NCBI GenBank assembly: GCA_026709505.1
Contig: JAPOSW010000081.1
Coordinates: forward strand, 1-33,770
DNA length: 33,770 nt
Direction: 5' to 3'
Source: Gammaproteobacteria bacterium
GTDB lineage: Bacteria > Pseudomonadota > Gammaproteobacteria > Arenicellales > Poriferihabitantaceae
Numbering within the stretch: position 1 is the first letter of the stretch; the number at the start of each line of letters is the position of its first letter. Of the stretch, positions 9,896 through 18,016 are shown piece after piece. The translations under genes and the position numbers were made by a program. The notes below the pieces were generated by a model. It did no database searches and was not told the origin of the DNA. It saw nothing but the letters and a program-made list of their open reading frames with translations.

Positions 9896-11170
9896 TTACC
9901 TCGAAGTTCGAGTGGTCGATCTAAGTCCAGTACTCTGCGTATCGCCCACTGCCGAACCAGACGTTCGGCTGGATTGCGGGGAGTTCAGGGTATCTGTCGA
10001 ACCGCTGCGCTGCGAGCGCAGAAGCTGTTCAAGCGGCAAGTACATCACGGAATTGCCCCCTTCAGGCTGATCGATGAGCAGCTTGCTGGTGTTGCTGAAT
10101 ACCTGCTGCATGGCCTCGATATACAGTCTTTCCCGGGTTACGTCAGGCGCTTTCCAGTATTCATCCAGCACCTTGTTGAATCGCGCGGTTTCACCTTCGG
10201 AGCGGGCAATGACCGCCGCCCTGTAGGCCTCGGCTTCCTCGATGATCCTGGCCGCAAAACCGCGTGCTTTTGGAATGATGTCATTGGCATAGGCTTCGGC
10301 CAGGTTCTTGAATCGCTCTTCATCCTCGCGGGCACGCACCACATCTGCAAACGCATCCTGAACCTGCTCGGGAGGCTGGGCATCCTGCATTTCGACAGTG
10401 ACGATATTGATGCCTGTTTCATAGCGGTCAAGAATTTCCTGTACCAGTGACTTGGTTTCAGAAGCCAGCTGGGCCCGGCCCTCAGTAATCGCAAAATCCA
10501 TGCTCGAGCGACCAACAATCTCACGAATTGCACTCTCGGCAGCCTGTCGAACCACGCCATCAGCGAGATTTTCCTGATTGTATTCGCTGACATGGAAAAG
10601 CAGATTGGTCGGATCCTTGATGTCATACTGAACCGCCAGCTGGATATGAATGATGTTTTCATCCTCGGTCAGCATCAAGGCTTCCTTTGGCACATCCTGT
10701 TTCCCTCGACCTGCATCCCGATAGCCGACCTGAACCGTGTTTTCCTTCTGGGTGTTGATAATCTCAACGACTTCAATCGGGGATGGCATATGCCAGTGCA
10801 GTCCGGCACCATTGGTTTCGGAGAATTTTCCGAACCGGAGCTCTATGGCCTGCTCGCCCTGGTCAACCGTGTAGAAGCCAGTAAATATCCAGAAACCCAG
10901 ACCGACAATGAGCAGCACCAGAATCGGGTATTTTCCCAATCCACCGCCCCGGCGTCTTTCACCGCCATCATCACCGCGACCGCCACCGGAATCTCCGTCG
11001 CCACTTTTGCGGCCGCCGAAGCCCTTAAATCGCGACCAGATCTGCTGGGCAATTTCATCCAGTTCAGGTGGGCCTTGTTGAGGCTTTCGGCCCCGTCTAC
11101 CCCAATTCTGGTTTTGCTGTCCCCACGGGTCTTTGTCGTTTCCGTTTGAACCCGACTGATTCCAAGGCAT
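9896..11170 (-). CDS. hflK: HflK, SPFH/band-7 modulator of FtsH
   Basis: 424 residues, the usual HflK size. A Gly/Asn/Gln-rich cytosolic N-terminus begins MPWNQSGSNGNDKDPWG (the family PWN...DPWG start), followed by a HflK N-terminal segment (PPELDEIAQQIWSRFKGF), a Gly/Arg/Asp-rich linker, one membrane helix (about 78-100), the band-7 domain (YTVDQGEQAIELRFGK and onwards) and long helices. The C-terminal tail is Ser/Thr-rich. AAGGA at good spacing supports the start. It overlaps hflC at the stop/start. Unlike E. coli, hfq and hflX are not upstream; glnA is. Confidence 0.95.
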   Translation of the reverse strand: MPWNQSGSNGNDKDPWGQQNQNWGRRGRKPQQGPPELDEIAQQIWSRFKGFGGRKSGDGDSGGGRGDDGGERRRGGGLGKYPILVLLIVGLGFWIFTGFYTVDQGEQAIELRFGKFSETNGAGLHWHMPSPIEVVEIINTQKENTVQVGYRDAGRGKQDVPKEALMLTEDENIIHIQLAVQYDIKDPTNLLFHVSEYNQENLADGVVRQAAESAIREIVGRSSMDFAITEGRAQLASETKSLVQEILDRYETGINIVTVEMQDAQPPEQVQDAFADVVRAREDEERFKNLAEAYANDIIPKARGFAARIIEEAEAYRAAVIARSEGETARFNKVLDEYWKAPDVTRERLYIEAMQQVFSNTSKLLIDQPEGGNSVMYLPLEQLLRSQRSGSTDTLNSPQSSRTSGSAVGDTQSTGLRSTTRTSR

Positions 11171-11212
11171 TGATAATTTCCTTTCCGAAGTTAAAGAATT
11201 TTGAGAATCATG

Positions 11213-11243
11213 ATTATAGCCCTGCTCACCAGGGAATATCCAA
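11213..11243 (-). promoter_or_regulatory. Candidate sigma70-type promoter for hflK operon
   Basis: In the 98-base gap between glnA and hflK the minus strand has a perfect TATAAT (11213-11218) and TTGGAT (11238-11243) with a 19-base spacer, which is slightly long. It lies about 42 bases before the hflK start. This suggests that hflK-hflC-yjeT-purA-gabD has its own promoter rather than depending on glnA readthrough. Confidence 0.5.
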
Positions 11244-11268
11244 CATCCTTGTCAGTATTACAAAGTGA

Positions 11269-12678
11269 TCAGAGGCTGTAGTACATGTCGAACTCGACCG
11301 GATGCGTCGCCATCCTGAGCCGGGTGACGTCATCCATCAGGAGTTCAATGTACCCATCAATCATGTCGTTGTTGAAGACGTCCCCGGCCAACAGAAAGTC
11401 CCGATCCGCATCCAGTGCTTCAAGGGCAATATCAAGGCCATGGGCCACGGTTGGGATATTGGTCTCTTCTTCTGGCGGAAGATCGTACAGATCCTTGTCG
11501 GAAGGACTGCCCGGATCGATCTTGTTCTGTATTCCGTCAAGGCCCGCCATCAACATCGCGGCAAATGCCAGATAGGGGTTGGCGGTCGAATCGGGGAAGC
11601 GAATCTCGATTCGCCTTGCCTTGGGGTTTGCAACATAAGGAATCCGACATGATGCTGATCGGTTTTTCGACGAATAAGCCAGCAGCACCGGCGCCTCGAA
11701 ACCCGGAACCAGCCGCTTGTAGCTGTTGGTGCTCGCATTGGTAAAGGCATTGATCGCACGAGCATGCTTGAAGATGCCTCCGATGTAGTACAGTGCTTCA
11801 TCACTCAGTCCGCCGTAGCCATCTCCAGCGAAGATGTTGTTACCTCCATTGAAAATGGACTGGTGAACATGCATTCCCGAACCGTTATCACCGACTAGCG
11901 GCTTGGGCATGAAAGTTGCAGTCATGTCATACATGTGGGCAACGTTGAACACCACGTACTTGTAAATCTGCACTTCGTCGGCCTTTCTGACCATGGTGTT
12001 GAATTTGGCGCCGATTTCGCACTGCCCAGCAGTTCCCACTTCATGGTGATGCACTTCAGTAGCCAGACCCATATCGTTCATGACAGTGCACATTCTGCCA
12101 CGAATGTCGGTCAGGCTATCGACTGGAGGAACCGGGAAGTATCCGCCCTTGACCCTGGGGCGATGGGCCAGATTCATGCCACCCAGTTTGCTGGCACTGC
12201 TCCAATCCCCTTCTTCCGAGTCAATCGCATAGAACGAATGTTCCATGCTGTTTTCCCAGCGAACCGAGTCGAATACGAAAAATTCATTCTCGGGACCGAA
12301 ATATGCAGTATCGCCAATTCCTGTGGAAGCCAGATAAGCTTCTGCACGCTTGGCAATTGAGCGCGGATCCCTAGCGTATCCCTGCATGTCAGACGGTTCG
12401 ATAATGTCGCATCGAATATTGACCTGATTCAGATCGGAAAACGGGTCGACCACTGCACTTTGCGGGTCGGGCATCAAAATCATATCCGATTCGTTAATAC
12501 CCTTCCATCCGGCAATTGACGAGCCATCGAACATTTTTCCGTCTTCGAACAGATCCTCGCCTGCTTCGGAAACCGGCAGGGTTACATGCTGTTCCTTGCC
12601 TCTGGTGTCCGTAAAGCGCAAGTCTACGAACTCCGCCTCACTTTCTTTGATTAAATTCAGTGCGTCTTCGATCGACAT
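11269..12678 (-). CDS. glnA: Type I glutamine synthetase
   Basis: 469 residues, identical in length to E. coli GlnA. It makes glutamine from glutamate, ammonia and ATP in a cytosolic dodecamer. The sequence shows [39 protein letters not shown], the metal-binding [10 protein letters not shown], the HHHEVG-like [25 protein letters not shown] (here [11 protein letters not shown]), NRSASCRIP, and DLYDLPPEE carrying the tyrosine that is adenylylated by GlnE in the family (near residue 398). The start MSIEDAL at 12678 is preferred over the upstream in-frame TTG at 12699 on family length. The adenylylation site suggests post-translational nitrogen control; I see no clear sigma54 promoter upstream. 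Confidence 0.97.
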   Translation of the reverse strand: MSIEDALNLIKESEAEFVDLRFTDTRGKEQHVTLPVSEAGEDLFEDGKMFDGSSIAGWKGINESDMILMPDPQSAVVDPFSDLNQVNIRCDIIEPSDMQGYARDPRSIAKRAEAYLASTGIGDTAYFGPENEFFVFDSVRWENSMEHSFYAIDSEEGDWSSASKLGGMNLAHRPRVKGGYFPVPPVDSLTDIRGRMCTVMNDMGLATEVHHHEVGTAGQCEIGAKFNTMVRKADEVQIYKYVVFNVAHMYDMTATFMPKPLVGDNGSGMHVHQSIFNGGNNIFAGDGYGGLSDEALYYIGGIFKHARAINAFTNASTNSYKRLVPGFEAPVLLAYSSKNRSASCRIPYVANPKARRIEIRFPDSTANPYLAFAAMLMAGLDGIQNKIDPGSPSDKDLYDLPPEEETNIPTVAHGLDIALEALDADRDFLLAGDVFNNDMIDGYIELLMDDVTRLRMATHPVEFDMYYSL

Positions 12679-12805
12679 ATCTATATCTACCTCTGTCAAT
12701 TAAATGTGAACGAGTCCTGAGTCGAATGGACGACTTCTTATTTGTTATCCATATTCCAGAACGACATTTTTGTCATCCTCCTGCCCAGCCGTATTCAAGT
12801 CAAAG

Positions 12806-12859
12806 CGAGTTGAACTCGAGTGAAGGGGGGAGTCTCGATAATACCGGCACTGGATTATA
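12806..12859 (-). promoter_or_regulatory. Upstream region of glnA: inverted repeat and candidate -10
   Basis: The 436-base gap between glnA and the DHCR24-like gene contains a perfect inverted repeat CGAGTT-G-AACTCG at 12806-12818 that could be an operator. On the minus strand a perfect TATAAT lies at 12854-12859, without a convincing -35. A sigma54 -24/-12 box (TGGCAC...TTGC) was searched for by eye and not found. Regulation of glnA here is therefore undetermined. Confidence 0.3.
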
Positions 12860-13114
12860 CAGAATTTTGAAGAAATTTTGTTTGTTTTTAGTGAAAATCG
12901 AACAGTGACTGAACGATCGACGGGGCTTTCCGGCGATAGTCATTGATGTTGGGAATTGCCGGTTCGCTTTTTCAATGTGAAGTTGGGCCTTTTCAAATTC
13001 GATCATCCTGGTAATTTCCGGCTCGTTCGGAAACTTGCGGTCATCACGAAAATTTGCAGAGGGCTGTGTGATAAAATTATGTGCTTAACCCGCTTGAACA
13101 GCAACTGAAACAAC

Positions 13115-14674
13115 ATGTCCATTGCAAAATCCACAGAAAAGTTCCTGACCAGCAACAGAGGGTTCGTAGTCGCGGCATTTGCGGTTCCGGCCAGTTTTGC
13201 ATACCGGGTTGTTCAAAACCTCAACAACTGGGCTTACAGAAGTTTTCGGAACACTGATTCCAGACACGCCGAAGAAGTCAGCAGAATTCAGGAACAGGTT
13301 CGGGCGGCATACAAGGCCGGCAAGCGCATGTGCACCGCCCGCAAGCCATGGAAGTCAATGTCCTTGCGAAGCGCAGACTTCAAGCAGGAAATGAGCCAGA
13401 TTGACATTAATCTGCGCAACGTTCTGGAAGTCGATGCAAAGCGCTGCATAGCCAGGTTCGAACCAATGGCTACCATGGGAGAGATTACGCAATTCTTGAA
13501 CCCGAGAGGCTTCGCACTGTCTGTTCAGGCTGAGATGGATGACCTGACAGTGGGAGGACTGTGCATGGGTGTCGGCATTGAGACCACAAGCCATCGCAAT
13601 GGATTTCTGTTTGAGACCGTAGAGGCTTATGAAATCATCACTGCTGATGGCGATCTGGTGCGCTGCACGCGCGAGGAAAATCCCGACCTCTTTCATGCAT
13701 TGCCATGGTCTCATGGCACCTTGGGCTTTCTTGTCGCCGTGGAACTTCGCATAGTCCGGACAAAATCCCACATCAAGCTTGATTATGAGCCTTTTCATTC
13801 CATGGAGGCCCTGTGCAGAAGGCTCGATGAACTCCTCAGTGATCAAGATGCTGCTCCGCGTTTTGTCGAAGCGCTTGCATTTTCCGATGAATCGGGGGTC
13901 ATTCTCAAGGGGGACTTTGCCACTCCGCCCAAAGGTGCAAAAATAAACCGCATCAACCACTACTACAAACCGTGGTTCTACACCCATGCCGCTCGAAGCC
14001 TTCAAACTGGTCAATTCAGTGAATACATACCGACCCGGCATTACTTTCACCGTCATACGCCTTCGGTATTTTTCCAGCTCAAGGATATTATCCGCTTTGC
14101 CAACACTCCCTGGTACCGTTATTTATGGGCCTGGATGGGAGCACCAAAGATTTCGCTGATGAAGCTGACCATGACCCGGGAACTGCGGCGCCAGGCTTTT
14201 GAAAGCAGGGTCGCCCAGGACATCCTAGTGCCAATGAAACACCTCCATGATTCGATCCGGTTGAGTGACGAACTGTTCGACATTTATCCTCTATGGATAT
14301 GCCCAGTCCGGCTGTTCAACCATGGCGAACATGAAGGTTTTTTGAGAAACCCTCCCAATGATGCAAGCAGCGAGATGTATGTGGACGTAGGCATATATGG
14401 CCTTCCGGCCGGCGTTGAATTAGGAGCATACGATCAGGTTCGGGCTTCACGAAAACTGGAGAAATTCGTTCGCGAATGCGGAGGCTATCAGATGCTCTAT
14501 GCCGATATCTGCATGAATCGCAGTGAGTTTGAGGAGATGTTTGAGCATCGACACTATCGCGCAATGCGACGCAAGTTCAACGCTGAAAATGCTTTCCCCG
14601 AGATATTCGACAAGGTCATTCCCGAAAAATGGATCAGGGAGAAAATAGACGGACTATGCGATGAGACAAGCTGA
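13115..14674 (+). CDS. DHCR24-like FAD-dependent delta(24)-sterol reductase homologue
   Basis: 519 residues, against about 516 for vertebrate DHCR24, and alignable by memory along its whole length. In eukaryotes DHCR24/DIMINUTO reduces the C24-C25 double bond of sterol side chains with FAD and NADPH. Matching signatures include the FAD-domain motif DDLTVGGLCMGVGIETTSH (142-160), FVRC-like DLVRCTREENPDLFHALPWS (180-199), GTLGFLVAVELRI, NHYYKPWFYTHA, the segment EYIPTRHYFHRHTPSVFFQL, PKISLMKLT, DILVPMKHL, and KFVRECGGYQMLYADICMNR near the C-terminus. Residues about 15-33 are hydrophobic, consistent with the family's N-terminal membrane anchor. No strong Shine-Dalgarno is seen. Neighbours are lipid-type genes (desaturase, RND transporter). 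The family call is strong; the real substrate in this organism (sterol or another isoprenoid) is inference. Confidence 0.88.
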   Translation: MSIAKSTEKFLTSNRGFVVAAFAVPASFAYRVVQNLNNWAYRSFRNTDSRHAEEVSRIQEQVRAAYKAGKRMCTARKPWKSMSLRSADFKQEMSQIDINLRNVLEVDAKRCIARFEPMATMGEITQFLNPRGFALSVQAEMDDLTVGGLCMGVGIETTSHRNGFLFETVEAYEIITADGDLVRCTREENPDLFHALPWSHGTLGFLVAVELRIVRTKSHIKLDYEPFHSMEALCRRLDELLSDQDAAPRFVEALAFSDESGVILKGDFATPPKGAKINRINHYYKPWFYTHAARSLQTGQFSEYIPTRHYFHRHTPSVFFQLKDIIRFANTPWYRYLWAWMGAPKISLMKLTMTRELRRQAFESRVAQDILVPMKHLHDSIRLSDELFDIYPLWICPVRLFNHGEHEGFLRNPPNDASSEMYVDVGIYGLPAGVELGAYDQVRASRKLEKFVRECGGYQMLYADICMNRSEFEEMFEHRHYRAMRRKFNAENAFPEIFDKVIPEKWIREKIDGLCDETS

Positions 14675-14693
14675 ACTGCTGTCCAGTGTCTTT

Positions 14694-14948
14694 TTATCCG
14701 AGCTTCGAAAAAGAAACTGATTTCGCTGCCTGTGCGGTCATATGCGTTCCCGTCATGCGGTCTTCCTCGTGCAATGGCAGGTGTAATGCCTCCCCGGCTT
14801 TTCGGTTGCCAGCCATAGTTTCCCGGTTCCTGAAAACAATTGCCGTTTCGGAGGTGAAAACCCTGTCATAGTCAGCGGCTGAATCTGTTTTGACTGCCAG
14901 GGTTTCTTTTTGCTGGAATCTTTTCCACCAGGACAGGCCCATCGCCAC
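14694..14948 (-). CDS. Doubtful small ORF convergent with the DHCR24-like gene
   Basis: An 84-codon minus-strand frame with a GTG start, immediately preceded by an in-frame stop. The product begins MAMGLSWWKRFQQKETLAVK and is polar and charged, with no membrane segment and no motif I recognise. It ends 20 bases from the DHCR24-like stop. Given the decayed transporter copy just to its right, it may be a leftover of a longer gene or chance. Confidence 0.25.
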   Translation of the reverse strand: MAMGLSWWKRFQQKETLAVKTDSAADYDRVFTSETAIVFRNRETMAGNRKAGEALHLPLHEEDRMTGTHMTAQAAKSVSFSKLG

Positions 14949-15046
14949 AAATCAGCTCATGTGTTGTGTTGCAACATATAGACGGATATCGGATGCAATG
15001 CCGGAAACATTATGCAATCATTGAACCAACCACGGCATCAGGGTCA

Positions 15047-15460
15047 ATTGGATTCTGTCATCTCGGGTGATTGCTCCCGGCTGAAGAGGGACCTGGCCTT
15101 GTTTAATGCCATAGGCAAGGGAGGAAACAACAGAAAATGCGCCACCAAGTCGATTATCATCATCCCGGCCAGCAAGCCAAGAACCTGATTGGCAAAGCCC
15201 TGATACCCCAAACACGAAGATCCCCAGAGCAAAAATTCAACGCTGTCGTCAGCTCAGCAAGGGCCTGTCGACAAGATTGAAAGTGGGCACAATCGACTCG
15301 CAGGCTAACAAGCCTTCCCGACGCGGTCGCAAGTATTTGGACAGAAGATGGATCGTGTCATCCATAACAATGCCAGACGCAAAGGCGGCAACGATTGACG
15401 CAGCAATGATCGCGTTACCGACGGCATAGTACCAAATCCCCAATGCCATGATTGTCCGGC
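15047..15460 (-). pseudogene. Decayed duplicate of the 3' end of the RND/MMPL transporter gene
   Basis: The minus strand matches the last roughly 135 codons of the intact transporter at 18017-20362, at both DNA and protein level. One frame gives GIVMDDTIHLLSKYLRPRRE (intact: GIVVDDTIHLLSKYLRSRQE), then ESIVPTFNLVDRPLL (intact ESIVPTFSLVGRPLL). After a short insertion near 15235-15245 the match continues in other frames: LGLLAGMMIIDLVAHFLLFP and KARSLFSREQSPEMT (intact LGLLVGMTVIIALVADFLLF and KAKSLFSREQSPDMT). An extra base near 15455 also breaks the frame. Similarity stops around 15460 on the upstream side. It is clearly non-functional as a transporter. Confidence 0.85.
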
Positions 15461-15524
15461 ATCACATATCTTCCTCAATGTTATTTTGGACCGACATTGA
15501 TGTTGACGGGGTCCATTCGACCGT

Positions 15525-15542
15525 TCCCGGAAATATCCGGGA
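15525..15542. other. Short perfect hairpin upstream of the desaturase gene
   Basis: TCCCGGA-AATA-TCCGGGA forms a seven-base-pair stem with a four-base loop, 145 bases before the desaturase start. There is no U tract on either side. It could be an operator or a relic of mobile DNA; no role can be assigned. Confidence 0.35.
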
Positions 15543-15686
15543 CCTTGAAGGTAACCTTGGTCAACGAATCCTCGCTTCCGGGTTCCGAGAATAAACTTGA
15601 TCAGAGCATTATGTGGTAGAATCATTTGAAAATCAGGATGTACTTTCGAGTTTTCCAGCGTTTATCCTTTAATAACAGAAGCTTTC

Positions 15687-17147
15687 ATGCCCAGACTTCA
15701 GGATGATTTTTTGAATAATTCCCAGCATGAATCCGAGATGCAAGACGCGCTGGACGAGACAGTTGCAGGTAATTGTACTACTGCATCGCCCCGCATAGCC
15801 AACCTAACTCGTACACGCAAGGCTTTTGGCTACTTGCTGACCCTGAATTTTGCGGTATTGTGGGCAGCGCCAATCGTGATCCAGGGACAAACTTACCGGC
15901 ATGGCCTGAAAAGAATCTTTCGTCCATTGTATCGTTTCATTGACGGTCTCCCCGGATGGCGAAGCTTTGCTGTCAAAAACGTGTATCGCATGGAAGCAGA
16001 CGCAGCATACTTTACGGCTGCAGTTCTATGCTTCTCGAGCACTGTCGCGATGATTTCTATCATGCTGTGGTGGCAGGTCCTGCATGGATCATTGCCTTGG
16101 TGGTTAATTGCTCTCTACTACTTTCACTGGGTTGGGCCTGGAGGCCGCATGATGGGAGTAGCCTATACATTTGCGCATCGAGAGGGACACCGGCCGGGGG
16201 GAGGGCTGTACCGGTCATCACTTGGCAACTTGATTGGCAACCCATTCGAGAATATTCTGGGGCTTTGGTATGGCGTGATTCCCAACAATTTTTCGACATC
16301 TCATGTGCTTTTGCACCACAGGCTTGATGGTGGCAAGGGCGACCCCATCTTTCTCTGGGATCTTGACCGAACGAAATTCGGTGACTTGATGCTCTATCAA
16401 TGGCGGATGTTTCGCTGGATGACCGGTTTTGGCAGCCTCGCTGAATTTCAGCGCCAATCCGGCGTACATCCTGCAATCGACAAGGCTAGAATCTCTCTGC
16501 GTCGTGGCATGATCACCTACTATCTCCATGTGCCCGCTATCATCGTCGTACTTCTGATTGCTGCGGGCTCCACTTTACTATCGGCGCTGCTGTTTCTGTT
16601 TTTCATTTATCTGCAACCGTTGCTTTGCATGTCCACTTTTTTAGCGCTTATCAATGTCGGCCAGCATGGTTTTCTTGAATTTGATGCAGACGGCAAGCAT
16701 ATACCCCTTGTAACAGCAACCACGATACTTGATGGACACGACGATTCATTTGGAGAGGATTATCATTTTGCCCATCACTTCGCTCCAGTCGTGCAATTGG
16801 GAAAGTTGCGAGAAAATATTATTGGAAAAAAAGCGGATTGCCAGAATGTCAACGGGGCGGTATTCAGGGAAACAACAATTTTCGAGATTGCGATAATGCT
16901 GCACATGGGCAAATTCAAGGAGTTGATAAGCAGGCATTATGTGGATTTCTCCGATAAAGAGGCAACCAATGTGGATGAGCTGGCAGAACTTTTCGAGGAT
17001 CGGGCAAAGCGGCGTGAAATGAGCTATGAGGAATATGAATTCACCTATCTTCCGACGCTGAGATCCCGGGTGCGAAAGCTGGTACAGGACGGTGTTTGTC
17101 CAGACGAGAATCGAGCATACATCTATCAGGCCAATCGGGTTGCGTAG
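15687..17147 (+). CDS. Membrane di-iron fatty acid desaturase-like enzyme
   Basis: 486 residues with the three histidine clusters of the membrane desaturase/hydroxylase superfamily: HREGH (164-168), HVLLHH (206-211) and HFAHH (360-364), plus an additional NVGQHGF segment (323-329). Hydrophobic segments lie at about 46-66, 106-130, 136-150 and 280-320, so the histidines sit on the cytosolic side between membrane hairpins, as in the fatty acid desaturase fold (PF00487). The family uses two irons and O2 to desaturate or hydroxylate a lipid chain. The substrate cannot be read from sequence. The gene lies between a decayed and an intact RND transporter gene and downstream of the DHCR24-like gene, which suggests lipid or isoprenoid modification. 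The start has only a weak ribosome site; TGGTAGAAT at about 15613-15621 could be an extended -10. Confidence 0.8.
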   Translation: MPRLQDDFLNNSQHESEMQDALDETVAGNCTTASPRIANLTRTRKAFGYLLTLNFAVLWAAPIVIQGQTYRHGLKRIFRPLYRFIDGLPGWRSFAVKNVYRMEADAAYFTAAVLCFSSTVAMISIMLWWQVLHGSLPWWLIALYYFHWVGPGGRMMGVAYTFAHREGHRPGGGLYRSSLGNLIGNPFENILGLWYGVIPNNFSTSHVLLHHRLDGGKGDPIFLWDLDRTKFGDLMLYQWRMFRWMTGFGSLAEFQRQSGVHPAIDKARISLRRGMITYYLHVPAIIVVLLIAAGSTLLSALLFLFFIYLQPLLCMSTFLALINVGQHGFLEFDADGKHIPLVTATTILDGHDDSFGEDYHFAHHFAPVVQLGKLRENIIGKKADCQNVNGAVFRETTIFEIAIMLHMGKFKELISRHYVDFSDKEATNVDELAELFEDRAKRREMSYEEYEFTYLPTLRSRVRKLVQDGVCPDENRAYIYQANRVA

Positions 17148-17534
17148 CAGTGTGAAAGCATGCGGGCGCAATTCCCTCGATCTTGGGAGCTTTCGCAGTT
17201 CTAAACCCCCGGAAATTCGCAACGAATTGGAATTGCGGATTAGAATATTATGCCTGTTGTCAGCTTCAAAACGCTTGAATCCTGAAGTCATTTACAAAAC
17301 CGAGCCAAATAAGCAAGGATTCTCAGCATCAATAAGTTATTTCAGACAATACTCCATGATTTGCCTCTGATTATTCCGGGCATTAACATCCCTTTCCTGT
17401 TATCAGCCGGGACGGTCAAACTGATCCCGGCAGTTTTCCGGGCAATCACCCAAGTTTAACAGCCGCCAAGTCGCAGTGAATTTCGGACATGAACCGGCGC
17501 ATCGCCCGGATCCTGCTGGAGCGGCAGGGCGAGC

Positions 17535-17900
17535 ATGGCGCAACCGGGATCGGAACGCCGCATCAATGCATACCTCCACAACGAGTACCTGGCAACTTCA
17601 ATGCCAAGTTCATGTAGCCATACCGGGAACAATGCTGTGCGATCGTCCCCTGTCCAGATCCTGCCATGCTCGACGACATCCTGTACAAACATCACGAACG
17701 AAAGGTCGGCCAAGACAACTGCGTGCAGTACCTGGGCCTGACCCTCCAGATCCCGGCAGACCGATGCCGATGCCGCTACGTCAAGGTCAGGATCAGAGTA
17801 CCGAAATACCCGGGCGGCCCCCTGTCAGCCCATCACGGGCCGCGGGAACTCGCACGCCATGACGCCCACTGCCCGCCATTATTGAAGTATGCAGATGCCA
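17535..17900 (+). pseudogene. ISNCY-type transposase remnant (C-terminal part)
   Basis: Degenerate coding traces of the integrase-like ISNCY transposases that are common in proteobacteria. From 17553 the frame reads ERRINAYLHNEYL, then shifts frame to FNAKFM followed by an in-frame TAG, and then continues MLDDILYKHHERKVGQDNCV, YLGLTLQIPADR, RYVKVRIRVPKYPGG and HHGPRELARHDA. The family C-terminus typically shows DDIL..ERTV..DNTV...LxLQIP and FHGPRxLARYD. The N-terminal catalytic part is missing. At 17410-17435 an imperfect CCGGGA...TCCCGG pair may be a relic of the element end. The remaining sequence 17148-17534 and 17901-18016 shows nothing else. Confidence 0.7.
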
Positions 17901-18016
17901 CCGCAAACGATCAATCCACCTAGGGTGATCATCAATAGCGGACAATCTATTTGCTATTGGCATACCCCTGGCTTTGAGGACACCATGCTGTCACAGAATC
18001 GGATATGGCAATATGG

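Noticed and set aside
12700-13000. Sigma54 (-24/-12) promoter for glnA
   Set aside because: No TGGCAC-N5-TTGC type match was found on the minus strand, although glnA often has one.
13115-14674. Alternative call: L-gulonolactone oxidase or glycolate oxidase type FAD protein
   Set aside because: The same FAD-binding superfamily, but the DHCR24-specific blocks in the middle and C-terminal parts match far better than sugar-acid oxidases.
14967-14976. Perfect 10-bp palindrome TGTTGCAACA as an operator
   Set aside because: It lies in the decayed stretch between the DHCR24-like gene and the transporter relic, with no promoter near it; short palindromes of this size occur by chance.
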